Shown in pieces: positions 8,015 through 17,355 of a DNA stretch of 55,623 nucleotides (position 1 is the first letter of the stretch; the number at the start of each line of letters is the position of its first letter). Source of the DNA: Lachnospiraceae bacterium (lineage in GTDB: Bacteria; Bacillota; Clostridia; Lachnospirales; Lachnospiraceae); contig SVFE01000010.1 of NCBI GenBank assembly GCA_015057055.1, positions 1 to 55,623 on the forward strand. The letters are read 5' to 3'. Made by a program: the position numbers and the translations under genes. A model generated the notes under the pieces. That model ran no database searches and was not told the DNA's origin. It saw only the letters and a program-made list of their open reading frames with translations.

Positions 8015-9355
8015 ATGAAGAAAGCAGCATTTCATAATTTGGGATGTAAAGTAAATACCTATGAGTTGGATGTCATGGAGCAGATTTTGAAAAATCGCGG
8101 ATATGAAATCGTTCCATTTGAAGAAGCGGCAGATGTTTATGTTATTAACACTTGCAGCGTAACCAATATTGCCGACCGGAAAAGCAGACAGATGATTCAC
8201 CGGGCAAAAAAGAACAATCCGGAAGCGGTTGTGGTTGCTGTGGGTTGCTATGTTCAGACTGCAGGAGAAGATGCGCTTGCCGACGAATGCGCAGACCTTT
8301 GCATCGGCAATAACAAAAAGGGAGAAATCGGCGAATTGCTGGAAAAATTTTTGGCAGATCGGGAAAATGAAAACTATGCGGTGCCGGATATTTCTGCGGA
8401 AAAGGAATACGAAGAACTGTTTCTGACGGAGACGGCGGATCATGTAAGAGCATATATCAAAATTCAGGACGGCTGCAATCAGTTCTGCTCCTATTGCATT
8501 ATTCCCCATGCCAGAGGGCGGGTACGCAGCCGTAGGGCAGAAAATATAATAAAAGAGATACGGGAACTGGCTGAGAAAGGCTACCGGGAATTTGTGCTGA
8601 CGGGGATTCATATCAGTTCCTACGGGACAGATTTTGTATACCGGGAGACCAAAGCCAATTTGTTCCACGAAGAAAGTCTTCTTTGCCTGATTGAAAAAAT
8701 TGCAGAAATTCCCGGCGTTGACAGAATCCGGCTGGGGTCTTTGGAACCGCGAATTATTTCAGAGGAATTTGCGGAGCGGCTGTCAAAAATAAGAAAATTG
8801 TGTCCACATTTCCATTTGTCCTTGCAAAGCGGTTGTGATGAGACATTAAAACGGATGAATCGAAAATATACAACGGAGGAGTTTTTGGAGAAGGTGGAAT
8901 TGCTCCGGAAATCCTTTGTGCATCCGGCAATTACGACGGATGTGATTTGCGGGTTCCCCGGGGAGGACGAAGCAGAGTTTGAGCAAACAAAAGCATTTTT
9001 GGAAAAGGTCCGTTTTTTTGAGATGCATATATTTAAATATTCCAAGCGGAAAAATACGCCGGCTGCAGTGATGCCCGGGCAGCTTACGGAGGCAGAAAAA
9101 GGAATCCGAAGTGACGAACTCTTAGAGATGGAAATGCGTCATTCCAATGAGTTTCGCAGTTTTTATTTAGGGAAGGATGTACCTGTTCTCATGGAGGAGA
9201 AAAAGCGGATTAACGGAGAAGAATATTTTGTGGGACATACACCGGAATATGTGAAGGTTGCAGTACGCGGCGAAGAAGATTGGCAGAACCGGATTGTAAA
9301 TGTCCGCTGTGAAAAACTGCTGGGAAAAGATTATGTGCTGGGAACGAAGGTGTAG
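8015..9355 (+). CDS. mtaB: tRNA t6A37 methylthiotransferase MtaB
   Basis: Radical SAM enzyme that turns t6A into ms2t6A next to the anticodon of ANN-decoding tRNAs. The 446-residue product has the three-domain layout: an N-terminal UPF0004 domain with the second Fe-S cluster cysteines in NLGCKVNTYELD, INTCSVTN and AVGCYVQ, a radical SAM core with C154, C158 and C161 in DGCNQFCSYCIIPHARG, and a C-terminal TRAM domain. The opening LGCKVN (rather than the MiaB pattern) supports MtaB. AGGAAGG precedes ATG. It is divergent from the HPr-like gene and is followed by a two-component operon behind its own control region. Confidence 0.94.
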   Translation: MKKAAFHNLGCKVNTYELDVMEQILKNRGYEIVPFEEAADVYVINTCSVTNIADRKSRQMIHRAKKNNPEAVVVAVGCYVQTAGEDALADECADLCIGNNKKGEIGELLEKFLADRENENYAVPDISAEKEYEELFLTETADHVRAYIKIQDGCNQFCSYCIIPHARGRVRSRRAENIIKEIRELAEKGYREFVLTGIHISSYGTDFVYRETKANLFHEESLLCLIEKIAEIPGVDRIRLGSLEPRIISEEFAERLSKIRKLCPHFHLSLQSGCDETLKRMNRKYTTEEFLEKVELLRKSFVHPAITTDVICGFPGEDEAEFEQTKAFLEKVRFFEMHIFKYSKRKNTPAAVMPGQLTEAEKGIRSDELLEMEMRHSNEFRSFYLGKDVPVLMEEKKRINGEEYFVGHTPEYVKVAVRGEEDWQNRIVNVRCEKLLGKDYVLGTKV

Positions 9356-9389
9356 TGGCCGGGAAAGAGAAAGGAAATCGGATGGAATG

Positions 9390-9440
9390 ATATGCGGATA
9401 ATCTTAAGAAAATCTTAGGAATTATCTGCATATTATTTTT
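9390..9440 (+). promoter_or_regulatory. Hairpin with direct repeats ahead of the OmpR-type regulator
   Basis: A 13-bp stem, ATATGCGGATAAT / ATTATCTGCATAT with one G-U pair, encloses two head-to-tail copies ATCTTAAGAAA and ATCTTAGGAAT at exactly 11-bp spacing (9401-9411, 9412-9422). Direct repeats at one helical turn are the usual binding site of OmpR/PhoB regulators, and this lies just before such a gene with a possible -10 TAGAAT at 9453-9458. The hairpin is followed by TATTTTT and may also end mtaB transcripts. Autoregulation is an inference. Confidence 0.6.
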
Positions 9441-9480
9441 CGGATTAAAAGGTAGAATGAATTTGTCAGGAGGAAGCGAG

Positions 9481-10182
9481 ATGGAAGTGAATCATATTTT
9501 GATTGTGGAGGATGATAAGGAAATTCGTGACGGAATCGAAATCTATCTGCGTAGTCAGGGATATGAGGTTTCCAAAGCGGCCAACGGAAAAGAAGGTCTG
9601 GATGTGATTGCTTCAAAGGAAATTCATCTGGCTATTGTGGATGTCATGATGCCGGTGATGGACGGTATTCAGATGGTGATGGAGCTACGGAAAACCCATG
9701 TGTTTCCGGTGATTATGTTGTCAGCCAAATCCGAAGAAGTGGACAAGATTTTGGGGCTGAATATGGGAGCAGATGATTATGTAACGAAACCATTTACCCC
9801 TTTGGAACTGCTTGCCAGAGTGAATTCCCAGCTGCGACGCTACCGGCAGTTTATGGAAGTAAAAAAACAGGACGAACCGGAGGGTTCGGTATGCCGGGTG
9901 GGTGGTTTGGAACTGAGCGAGGAAAAGGTGGAACTGAAGGTGGACGGACAAGTGGTAAAACTCACACCTTCGGAATTTAAAATTCTGATGCTGCTGATGA
10001 AACATCCGGGAAGAGTTTTTTCTGCTGACGAGATTTATGAACGGGTCTGGAATGAGAAAGCGGTTAATACGGATACCATCATGGTACATATCCGCAAAAT
10101 CCGTGAGAAAATCGAAGTTGACCCGAAAAAACCAAAATATTTAAAGGTGGTGTGGGGAGTTGGATACAAAATTGAACCTTGA
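9481..10182 (+). CDS. OmpR/PhoB-family response regulator
   Basis: A 233-residue transcription factor. The receiver domain begins HILIVEDDKEIRDG, with acceptor D54 in LAIVDVMMPVMDG and the conserved lysine in DYVTKPF; the winged-helix domain has LTPSEFKILMLLMKHPGRVFS and ends VVWGVGYKIEP. The start at 9481 is preferred to an in-frame ATG at 9457 because AGGAGG lies 7 bp before it. It overlaps the kinase gene by 23 bp, so the two are translated together. Direct repeats upstream suggest self-control. Similar pairs in gut Firmicutes often answer cell-envelope stress, but nothing in the sequence fixes the signal. Confidence 0.94.
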   Translation: MEVNHILIVEDDKEIRDGIEIYLRSQGYEVSKAANGKEGLDVIASKEIHLAIVDVMMPVMDGIQMVMELRKTHVFPVIMLSAKSEEVDKILGLNMGADDYVTKPFTPLELLARVNSQLRRYRQFMEVKKQDEPEGSVCRVGGLELSEEKVELKVDGQVVKLTPSEFKILMLLMKHPGRVFSADEIYERVWNEKAVNTDTIMVHIRKIREKIEVDPKKPKYLKVVWGVGYKIEP

Positions 10183-12535
10183 AAACGAAGAAAAAAATGG
10201 TAAACCCCGGAAGTGGCTCGGTTTGTGTATTGTGGCTTTATTGGCGGTTTTATGCGGCATCGGGATAACGGACTGTTATTCGGAATTTCGGGAGAATGCC
10301 GGCATTGCGCCGGACGGAAGTTTTGCGGCGGAAGAGAAAACTGTGGAGGAAACGGGGCTTCTTGATGAGCGGGGCTTGTTCGTTGTGGACACGGACTACC
10401 TGAATTACCTGTCGTCGGCGGTGTATTATCTGGACTTTTGGACGACGCCGGACACTCCGGAGGAGGAATATTTTTTGCCGGGAGAAACAATAACGGAAGA
10501 AAACATGCAGTTGTTTTCGGAGTACCGCCAGGCGCTGATGGACGCAATGTATGAACGGATTGAGCGAATGGGAATGGATGGGATGTGTTATTATACAAAC
10601 GGCAACGAAATGGTATATTCAAACGGCCCTTGGCTGGAAGTAGTTGCCGGAGAGTCGATTATTACTTCTGAAACAGAACGGGAAGAAGCGAAACAGCTCT
10701 ATGAGGCAGGAATCGTAATTTCCTATGATATGGCCGGCACGCCCCGGGTAGTGGAATCTTGGAATATGGACTTTCATGAGCAGGCACTGCTTAACGCATT
10801 GGAAGGGAAGGCCTTCCGGGAATTATTGCTGATAAATGATGTATTGTATGATGATACTTCTGAGATGGCAGGGGATGCGGATGAAATTATTGCGGATGTC
10901 ACTGTGCCGGTGATAAAGAATAAAGTGTTTGTATTTGCCATCGGAAACCCCGAAGTCATATGGCAAAGCGGCAATGATTATTACGAAAAATTACCGGATA
11001 TTTTATCTTCCGGCTATCTGATCGGCGTTATCGTAATCGCAGCCGTCATGGTGCTGGCGGCCCTCATTTTGCAAAATGTGAAAGCTTTGGGACTTAGAGA
11101 CAGTCTTTTGTTTAAACTGCCCTTGGAAATCTGTATTGTAATCGGGGGATTTTTGCTGATTTTCTGGTTTGATTATCTGCTGTCGGATATGGCCATCGAT
11201 ACCATGACGGATATCATGCCGGAGGCCCTTAAGGTTTTGGGAGTGGGCGCCGGAAGTCTGGGGACTGCGACGAATGCATTGCTTGTGCTTCTATGGACCG
11301 TATTTGCATTATCCGTATACTGGGCAGTGGCAAGCGCACTGCCTTATATTACCCATCCGATTCGGACGTTTTTGCAAAGAAGTATTGTTGTGACAATGCT
11401 TCGGTGGCTTGGAAGCGTTTGTAAGAAGAAGGCAGTCTCAATAAAGGGATGGATAAAAAAGCAGACCAAAGAAATCAGCCTTGGGAAAAAACTGGAATGG
11501 GCGTTAGCTCTGGCGGCTCTGGCGAATACCATCATTTTTCTGGGTCTGTATTATAGCGGTTCCTGGTGGTGCGGCAATTTTGTGAGGAACAGTTTCATGA
11601 CGGGTGTCCTGATTCCGCTGGCAATGATGATGTACAATCTGGGGATTTATCTGATAGCTCGGGTAATGACCGATAAGGTTTTGAAGGATTACCACCGGCT
11701 TTACGAAAAGACCAAGCGGGTGGCAGGAGGAAATTTTGAAAAGGCAGAAACAGAAAGCCTAGGCGTTTATGAAGAACTGGGGAAGCAGCTGGATACCATT
11801 GAAGAAGGATTTAAAAATGCGGTGGCTGAGGAAGTAAAAAGCAAAAACATGAAAACCGAGCTGATTACCAATGTGTCCCATGACTTAAAGACACCCCTAA
11901 CTGCAATCATCACCTACATCGAATTGTTAAAAAAGGAAGAAAATACCGATGAGGAAAAGAGAGAGTATCTGTCGGTTTTGGAGCAAAAGTCCCATCGGTT
12001 AAAGGTGCTGATTGAAGATTTGTTTGAAGTAAGTAAGGCGGAGTCCGATAATATCGTTTTGAATTATGCCAACGTGGATTTAGTAAGTCTGCTAAAGGAA
12101 GTGGCGCTGGAAAATGAAATGAAAATCAGCGAGAGTACGTTGGATGTACGTTGGGATTTTGAAACGGAGAAATGCGTTCTTTTGCTGGATTCGGCAAGGA
12201 CCTACCGGATTATGGACAATTTGCTGCAAAATGCACTGAAATATGCCATGCCGGGAACCCGGGTATACATCGCGCTTAAGGAAGAAAACGGTGGCGTTGG
12301 TGTTAGCTTTAAAAACATTTCGGCTACAGAAATGAATTTCACGCCGGAGGAGATTACGGAGCGATTTGTAAGAGGGGATTTATCCAGAAACAGCGAAGGA
12401 AGCGGTCTGGGGCTTGCCATAGCCCAGAGTTTCACCCAGTTGCAGGGCGGAAAATTCCGTGTGGAAACCGACGGGGACTTGTTTAAAGTGCATCTGTGGT
12501 GGCCAAAGGACGGAATACCGCAGGAAGAAACATAA
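10160..12535 (+). CDS. Membrane sensor histidine kinase, multi-pass
   Basis: A 791-residue kinase paired with the preceding regulator. One N-terminal membrane segment (about residues 14-33) is followed by an external domain of roughly 240 residues rich in acidic and aromatic residues, then about five more membrane segments (about 280-510), a short linker, the HisKA box TNVSHDLKTPLTAIITYIELL with H574, and an ATPase with GSGLGLAIAQ. The start must be TTG: 10160 touches a GGGGAG sequence, whereas TTG at 10172 is 12 bp from it; there is no ATG in frame nearby, so the exact first residue is uncertain by four codons. Large multi-pass kinases of this build are common in Lachnospiraceae; no ligand can be named. 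Confidence 0.9.
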   Translation: MDTKLNLENEEKNGKPRKWLGLCIVALLAVLCGIGITDCYSEFRENAGIAPDGSFAAEEKTVEETGLLDERGLFVVDTDYLNYLSSAVYYLDFWTTPDTPEEEYFLPGETITEENMQLFSEYRQALMDAMYERIERMGMDGMCYYTNGNEMVYSNGPWLEVVAGESIITSETEREEAKQLYEAGIVISYDMAGTPRVVESWNMDFHEQALLNALEGKAFRELLLINDVLYDDTSEMAGDADEIIADVTVPVIKNKVFVFAIGNPEVIWQSGNDYYEKLPDILSSGYLIGVIVIAAVMVLAALILQNVKALGLRDSLLFKLPLEICIVIGGFLLIFWFDYLLSDMAIDTMTDIMPEALKVLGVGAGSLGTATNALLVLLWTVFALSVYWAVASALPYITHPIRTFLQRSIVVTMLRWLGSVCKKKAVSIKGWIKKQTKEISLGKKLEWALALAALANTIIFLGLYYSGSWWCGNFVRNSFMTGVLIPLAMMMYNLGIYLIARVMTDKVLKDYHRLYEKTKRVAGGNFEKAETESLGVYEELGKQLDTIEEGFKNAVAEEVKSKNMKTELITNVSHDLKTPLTAIITYIELLKKEENTDEEKREYLSVLEQKSHRLKVLIEDLFEVSKAESDNIVLNYANVDLVSLLKEVALENEMKISESTLDVRWDFETEKCVLLLDSARTYRIMDNLLQNALKYAMPGTRVYIALKEENGGVGVSFKNISATEMNFTPEEITERFVRGDLSRNSEGSGLGLAIAQSFTQLQGGKFRVETDGDLFKVHLWWPKDGIPQEET

Positions 12536-12572
12536 TGAGAAAGAAATTGCTTATAATAAGTTAAATGTAAGA

Positions 12573-12603
12573 AGGTTCAATGCAGATATGCGTTGGACCT
12601 TTT
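12573..12603 (+). terminator. Terminator after the two-component operon
   Basis: An 11-bp stem AGGTTCAATGC / GCGTTGGACCT with two G-U pairs and loop AGATAT, followed by TTT, 38 bp after the kinase stop. Confidence 0.7.
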
Positions 12604-12637
12604 GCGTGATGGTTGAAAAAAAGAAATGTTTGAAGTA

Positions 12638-12646
12638 TGCTACAAT
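12638..12646 (+). promoter_or_regulatory. Extended -10 promoter ahead of the DUF4037 gene
   Basis: TGCTACAAT gives TGn plus TACAAT about 60 bp before the start codon. No proper -35 is seen at 16-18 bp. Confidence 0.5.
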
Positions 12647-12704
12647 AGGGGAGTATGAGAGGAATCATTTCTGAACAATAAAAACGGAGAAAGGAACCGG
12701 CAGA

Positions 12705-14429
12705 ATGGACATTCGTAAGATATTGGCAGAATATGACGCGATGTTTGGTGCAAAGTCGCTTTCGCAGATTGAAGCCTATTTGTATCAGAAGATTTGTGAG
12801 GCGGCAAAGTTGCAGGACGACGGCGCCTTACTTACCTTGCTGAATGAAATGATTGGATTTTGTCGGGATACTTCCCAGAAGGAAAAAGCGGTGGCATATT
12901 GCGGGCAGTTAAAAAAACTTCTGGACGGTTTTTCCATGCAAGGAACGGAAAGTTATGCCACGTCGATGCAAAACATTGCCAATGCATACCGCGCCTTCGG
13001 AATGCATAAGGAGGCTTTGGAGGCCTTCGAACAGATTGAAAAAACTTATGAAATTTGTCTTCCCCGGGAGGATTATCTTTGGGCGGCGTTATATAATAAT
13101 TGGGGACTTTTGTATCAGGAAACGGGAGATTTTGAAAAATCCGTAGCGGTTTTGGAGCGTGCCCTGGATAACGTGAGCCGGCGGACGGATGCGATTAAGA
13201 TTGCAATTACAAAGACGAATCTGACCAATTCCCTTTTGGCACTGGGAGAGAAGGAACGCGCCGAAAAAGAAATCAAAGCGGCACTGGAAATTTTCCGGCG
13301 AGATAATGAGACGGATTTTCATTACGGTGCAGCGCTGGTTGCAATGGGAGACTGCCTGGCGGCCGGCGGAGCGTGGATGAAGGCTGCGGCGTATTACCGG
13401 AGCGGCATCGTGGAGATTTTACTGCACACAGGAAAAAGCGATGGGTATTACAGAGTAAATGAAAAGTATGAGGCTGCGATGCAAAAATCGAAAGAGGCGG
13501 ACGGGAAACAAAAACAGGTTTCCCATCTGGAGCTTTGCAGGAAGTTTTATGAGACCTACGGAAAACCAATGATTTCACAGCATTTTCCGGAATATGAAAG
13601 CCGGATTGCCGTCGGAATGGCAGGAGAAGGCTCTGATTGCTTCGGCTTTGAGGACGAAATCTCAAAAGACCATGATTTCGGCATCGGCTTTTGTATGTGG
13701 ATTACAAAAGAAGACTACCGGTTGTTTGGCGAAGATTTGCAGAGGGAGTACGAAACACTTTTGGCAGAGCAGGATGTCCGGCCGGGGCAAAACCGGTTTC
13801 TTAACGGACGCCGGGGCGTTTTGATAACGGAGGAATTTTTTGGTAATATCAGAGAAGAGTGGCAGATTGCGGAAAAAATTAACGGCGCGGTTTTTCGGGA
13901 CGATGCAGGGATTGTAAGCCAAAAAAGAAGTTCCCTTTCCGGGTATTATCCGGCAAAGGTTAAATCCCAAAAACTGGCGTGCCTTTTACATGAATTTTCC
14001 CAGTACGGTCAGGTAAATTACGGAAGAATGATGGCCCGGGGAGACGAGGCTACGGCGGCAATATGCATCGGGAAAACCATCGAATGTGCATTTGATATAG
14101 CCTATCTTTTGGAAGAGAAGTATGCGCCTTATTACAAGTGGAAACGAAAGGGCCTGGAACAGGTCGGAGAAGGAAAATGGCGGGATGTGTTGTGGGTTTG
14201 TGAAGCATTGGCCATGGCTCCTTGCCGGCGCTCTGCATGGGAAGACTATGAATACCGTGCCGATACGTTAAACGCGGCGGATAAGAGGGTCCGGCTGGTG
14301 GAACTTTTGGCAGGACTTCTTTTGGAGGAAATAAAAAAGACATATCCGCTGGAAGGAGACGATGTGTTCTTGGAGCGGTATGTAAATTGTTTGGAGGAAG
14401 TAGAATGCAACGAAAGCAAGACGAATTGA
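12705..14429 (+). CDS. TPR and nucleotidyltransferase-like (DUF4037) protein
   Basis: A 574-residue, soluble-looking protein. Residues about 70-220 read as tetratricopeptide repeats (for example EKSVAVLERALDNVS). From about residue 270 it matches the DUF4037 pattern, with G309-S310 in AGEGSDCFGFEDE and D322-H323-D324 in KDHDFG; a GS motif followed by DxD is the minimal active-site signature of nucleotidyltransferase-fold enzymes. A C-terminal helical part includes YYKWKRKGL. The reaction and target are unknown; nucleotide transfer to a protein, RNA or small molecule is possible. It overlaps the DUF4125 gene by 25 bp, so both are made together. AAGGAACC serves as ribosome site. The domain name is from memory of the motif. 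Confidence 0.8.
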   Translation: MDIRKILAEYDAMFGAKSLSQIEAYLYQKICEAAKLQDDGALLTLLNEMIGFCRDTSQKEKAVAYCGQLKKLLDGFSMQGTESYATSMQNIANAYRAFGMHKEALEAFEQIEKTYEICLPREDYLWAALYNNWGLLYQETGDFEKSVAVLERALDNVSRRTDAIKIAITKTNLTNSLLALGEKERAEKEIKAALEIFRRDNETDFHYGAALVAMGDCLAAGGAWMKAAAYYRSGIVEILLHTGKSDGYYRVNEKYEAAMQKSKEADGKQKQVSHLELCRKFYETYGKPMISQHFPEYESRIAVGMAGEGSDCFGFEDEISKDHDFGIGFCMWITKEDYRLFGEDLQREYETLLAEQDVRPGQNRFLNGRRGVLITEEFFGNIREEWQIAEKINGAVFRDDAGIVSQKRSSLSGYYPAKVKSQKLACLLHEFSQYGQVNYGRMMARGDEATAAICIGKTIECAFDIAYLLEEKYAPYYKWKRKGLEQVGEGKWRDVLWVCEALAMAPCRRSAWEDYEYRADTLNAADKRVRLVELLAGLLLEEIKKTYPLEGDDVFLERYVNCLEEVECNESKTN

Positions 14430-15079
14430 TAGAACGTGTTATTGCGGCGGAGTGGCAGCAGTTTGACCGGGTGAAAAACGAAGGTGGCAGAGCATCCTGC
14501 CAGGATGATTTTGAAACGTTTTATATTATGCGAAAGAGTCAGTATTTGCTCTGGGAAGAAGAAATGCTGGAGAGTTTTCTACAGGATTTGCAGGAGGCGG
14601 AGAAACGGGGCTGGAATCTTATTACGGAAAAATATGCCAGAATGATGAAAAGCACGGCACCGAAAGAATATGCTCTTTTGGAAAAAGATTTGCCGGTGCG
14701 GAGTAAAGAAAGGGAAGCGATCAGTGAAAATATCATACGGATTCAGGTGGCCTGGATGGAAGAATTTGCAAAAAAGTTTCCGAAGACCGCATCGAATGCC
14801 AGAAGTATTCATACCTATGAAGACGGGGAATACAATACGTCCTACGAAACCTATCTTCGAGGGGAACTTGGTACCTACAGCGAGGAAACATTTTTGCTGT
14901 ACGGAAGATGGATTGCAAAAGCCGCTGCCGCCGGGCGCAACATTGCCTATGAAATTATGACGGAAACGGTAAAAATGTACGGCTACGAATCGGTGGAAGC
15001 AAAGGAAGAGAAGGAGATAACGACGGATGCGGTTTGTGATACAGAGAGTAAAACGTGCCGATGTAACGGTAGAAAATAA
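14405..15079 (+). CDS. DUF4125 family protein
   Basis: A 224-residue, mainly helical soluble protein without signal peptide or membrane segment. The conserved-looking centre is [20 protein letters not shown] followed by [19 protein letters not shown], which I recognise as the DUF4125 family. No catalytic motif is evident. The start at 14405 is chosen because GGAGG lies 8 bp upstream, inside the end of the DUF4037 gene. The 25-bp overlap with that gene and the 53-bp overlap with dtd downstream make a tight three-gene unit, which hints at a shared or physically linked function with the nucleotidyltransferase-like protein. Function unknown. Confidence 0.78.
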   Translation: MQRKQDELIERVIAAEWQQFDRVKNEGGRASCQDDFETFYIMRKSQYLLWEEEMLESFLQDLQEAEKRGWNLITEKYARMMKSTAPKEYALLEKDLPVRSKEREAISENIIRIQVAWMEEFAKKFPKTASNARSIHTYEDGEYNTSYETYLRGELGTYSEETFLLYGRWIAKAAAAGRNIAYEIMTETVKMYGYESVEAKEEKEITTDAVCDTESKTCRCNGRK

Positions 15080-15473
15080 GCAAATCGGAAAAATCGGCCG
15101 GGGATTTCTGGTGCTCATCGGAGTTTCGGAATCGGATACGGAAGCGGTGGCTGATAAGATGGTGGCGAAGCTTACGGGGATGCGGATTTTTGCTGACGAG
15201 AACGGCAAGACCAATCTGGCCCTTGCAGATGTGGGAGGAGAATTGCTTTTGGTGTCCCAGTTTACCCTGTATGCGGATTGCAGAAAGGGAAACCGCCCCT
15301 CATTTACGGCAGCGGGTGCACCGGAAAGAGCCAATGCTCTGTATGAGTATATTATTGCCAAATGCAGGGAACGGGGCATTATGGTGGAAACGGGAAGCTT
15401 TGGTGCGGATATGCAGGTGGAACTGGTTAATGACGGTCCGTTTACCATTATTTTGGACAGTGAACAGTTATAA
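15027..15473 (+). CDS. dtd: D-aminoacyl-tRNA deacylase Dtd
   Basis: Cytosolic proofreading enzyme that releases D-amino acids (and glycine mischarged on tRNA-Ala) from tRNA. The 148-residue length is exactly that of the family. It starts [16 protein letters not shown] and carries the two active-site strings [17 protein letters not shown] and [10 protein letters not shown], the latter holding the cross-subunit Gly-Pro dipeptide. AAGGAG lies 9 bp before ATG. The start overlaps the DUF4125 gene by 53 bp, so the genes are co-translated. Confidence 0.95.
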   Translation: MRFVIQRVKRADVTVENKQIGKIGRGFLVLIGVSESDTEAVADKMVAKLTGMRIFADENGKTNLALADVGGELLLVSQFTLYADCRKGNRPSFTAAGAPERANALYEYIIAKCRERGIMVETGSFGADMQVELVNDGPFTIILDSEQL

Positions 15474-15530
15474 AGGAAGTCGGTTAAGGCAGACACAAAA
15501 TCTTAATAAACGGAAGGAAATAGGGGAAAA

Positions 15531-16544
15531 ATGGAAAAAAATTTAAAAACAGGAAACTATCTTTTGACGGCGGCGATGTGCTTTGTGATTGCTCATATCG
15601 CATGGGCGCTGATTCGCTTGGGGATTTTGGCATTCGAAGATGTAATCTATGTAAAAGTATTGGCTACGGAAGTTGTTAAAGAACTTATTTTTGCAGGAAT
15701 CATCTTCGGTGGATGCATATTCATGAAAAAGAAAATCAAAGCGGAAGTACCCGGGAAAAACGGAACGCTTCTTGCGATAGTACTCCTGGTTGTATTTGAA
15801 CTGCTTCGGGCGCTGTGTTCATCGCTTGCAAGCATAATTGAAATGCGGATGGTGACAAATTCGGACAGTGTACTGGTGGAGGAACTGTCTCACGAGGTCA
15901 TGGGGTATCAGTACATAACGACTCAGGCTTTTTTCTTACATATCGGTATGATGTTGTTTTGGGGAGCCTACTTTATTTATGCAACAGCATGGCAGCAAGA
16001 TGAAAATGCAGTACTCAAACGGGCACGAAACCTGCTGATTGCCGCAGCGGGGCTCATGGTAGTTTTCTTCGGGGCAGTGTGGTTTGTTATTATGTGCCCG
16101 GATTTTGTGCTGGCCTTGTACAGGAAGGAAGCCGCGTTGATACCGACAGAGTTTTTAATTGATTTCCTTGCACCGAGAGCCATTGCTTATACGGTGGCTA
16201 CGCTGCTTTTAATCGCGGTAATGTTTCGCTTGGGAAAAACAAAGAAAAAGGTCGGCGCCGGTATGTCGGTTTTGTTTGCGGCGGTTGTTTTCTTTATCCG
16301 TTTTATTCTCGGAAATATCGTAAAAAATGATATCGAAGAAATTATGGAGGGAGCGACAGAATACGTACTGGATTCCGGGATTTCTTTTGGTGATATGATA
16401 GCAGTATTTTCTGTGGCGGACCGGGCGGTTGCGGTTTTGAACTATTTGTTTACGGCGGCATTGTATTTGTGTATTGCGGCATATGTTTCCTATGCGGTAG
16501 TGCAAAGTAAGGAAAACGCGGAAAAAGAATCTGTATCAGAATAA
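15531..16544 (+). CDS. Multi-pass membrane protein of unknown function
   Basis: A 337-residue protein not recognised as a known family. About eight hydrophobic segments are visible (near residues 13-33, 50-65, 80-100, 127-147, 165-185, 205-223, 233-260 and 298-322), with a lysine-rich tail. It has no ATP-binding or catalytic motif. It follows dtd by 57 bp and ends just where the promoter of ireB begins. A GGGG ribosome site precedes ATG. A transporter-like or sensor role would be speculation. Confidence 0.75.
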   Translation: MEKNLKTGNYLLTAAMCFVIAHIAWALIRLGILAFEDVIYVKVLATEVVKELIFAGIIFGGCIFMKKKIKAEVPGKNGTLLAIVLLVVFELLRALCSSLASIIEMRMVTNSDSVLVEELSHEVMGYQYITTQAFFLHIGMMLFWGAYFIYATAWQQDENAVLKRARNLLIAAAGLMVVFFGAVWFVIMCPDFVLALYRKEAALIPTEFLIDFLAPRAIAYTVATLLLIAVMFRLGKTKKKVGAGMSVLFAAVVFFIRFILGNIVKNDIEEIMEGATEYVLDSGISFGDMIAVFSVADRAVAVLNYLFTAALYLCIAAYVSYAVVQSKENAEKESVSE

Positions 16545-16573
16545 TTGAATAAAGCGGAAAAAAATAGTATAAT
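16545..16573 (+). promoter_or_regulatory. Promoter of the ireB-ruvX-RNase J run
   Basis: TTGAAT at 16545-16550 and TATAAT at 16568-16573 with a 17-bp spacer, about 50 bp before ireB. The -35 begins at the stop codon of the preceding membrane protein gene. Confidence 0.8.
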
Positions 16574-16624
16574 AAAGAGTGGTATATTTTACGGTAAGAA
16601 CAAAAAACGAGAGGTATGAGGAAC

Positions 16625-16900
16625 ATGGCAGATTTAAATCACACACAATTTTTCAGGGTGGAAGCAGAACCGGAAGACAGTGTGAAAAAGATTTTGGAAG
16701 AAGTATATGATGCACTGACGGAAAAAGGGTATAATCCGGTTAACCAGATTGTGGGATATATTATGTCCGGCGATCCTACTTATATTACCAGCCACAAGAA
16801 TGCCAGAAGTATTATTATGAAGGCAGAACGTGACGAATTGGTGGAAGAGATGCTTACGGCATATATCAAAAACAATCATTGGGATGAAAAGGAAGGTTAA
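16625..16900 (+). CDS. ireB: IreB family regulatory phosphoprotein (DUF965)
   Basis: A 91-residue cytosolic protein opening [13 protein letters not shown] and containing [20 protein letters not shown], the hallmark of the YrzL/IreB family. In Enterococcus IreB is phosphorylated on threonine by the PASTA kinase IreK and controls cephalosporin tolerance. The start at 16625 is preferred to an ATG three codons earlier because AGAGG is then 10 bp upstream. It is followed 5 bp later by ruvX, the same order as yrzL-yrrK in Bacillus. Confidence 0.92.
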   Translation: MADLNHTQFFRVEAEPEDSVKKILEEVYDALTEKGYNPVNQIVGYIMSGDPTYITSHKNARSIIMKAERDELVEEMLTAYIKNNHWDEKEG

Positions 16901-16905
16901 TTGCC

Positions 16906-17355
16906 ATGCGCATTATGGGATTGGATTTTGGCACCAAGACGGTTGGCGTTGCGATTAGCGACCCTCTTTTGATTACGGCACAGGGAAAGGAGATTGTCCG
17001 CAGGGAAAAACCGGACAAACTCCGAAAAACACTGGCGCGGCTGGAAGAACTTATTGAAGAATACGATGTTCAGGAAATTGTTCTCGGTAATCCGAAAAAT
17101 ATGAACGATACCGAGGGAGAACGCGTGGAAAAAACGAAAGAATTTAAAGAAATGCTGGAACGCAGAAGCGGTGTTCCCATCGTTCTTTGGGATGAGAGAC
17201 TGACGACGGTTGCGGCGGACCGCTATATGATGGAGGCGGGCATCCGCAGGGAAGACCGGAAGGAACAGGTAGATAAGATAGCTGCTGTATTTATTTTGCA
17301 GGGGTATCTTGATTATAGAAAAAATAGAAAGAATAACGAGGAGCAGACATGTTAG
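16906..17355 (+). CDS. ruvX: RuvX/YqgF-family RNase H-fold nuclease
   Basis: A 149-residue putative Holliday-junction resolvase, also implicated in 16S rRNA 5'-end maturation. Motifs: [17 protein letters not shown] with the first acidic residue, [18 protein letters not shown], and [14 protein letters not shown] with the DER triad, then [15 protein letters not shown]. Length matches the family (about 138-150). The stop overlaps the start of the DUF1292 gene by 7 bp. Part of the conserved yrzL-yrrK-yrzB order. Confidence 0.94.
   Translation: MRIMGLDFGTKTVGVAISDPLLITAQGKEIVRREKPDKLRKTLARLEELIEEYDVQEIVLGNPKNMNDTEGERVEKTKEFKEMLERRSGVPIVLWDERLTTVAADRYMMEAGIRREDRKEQVDKIAAVFILQGYLDYRKNRKNNEEQTC

Noticed and set aside
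14579-15496. 305-codon open frame on the - strand opposite dtd and the DUF4125 gene
   Set aside because: Both + strand genes have clear families and ribosome sites; the - strand frame has none and shows antisense composition.
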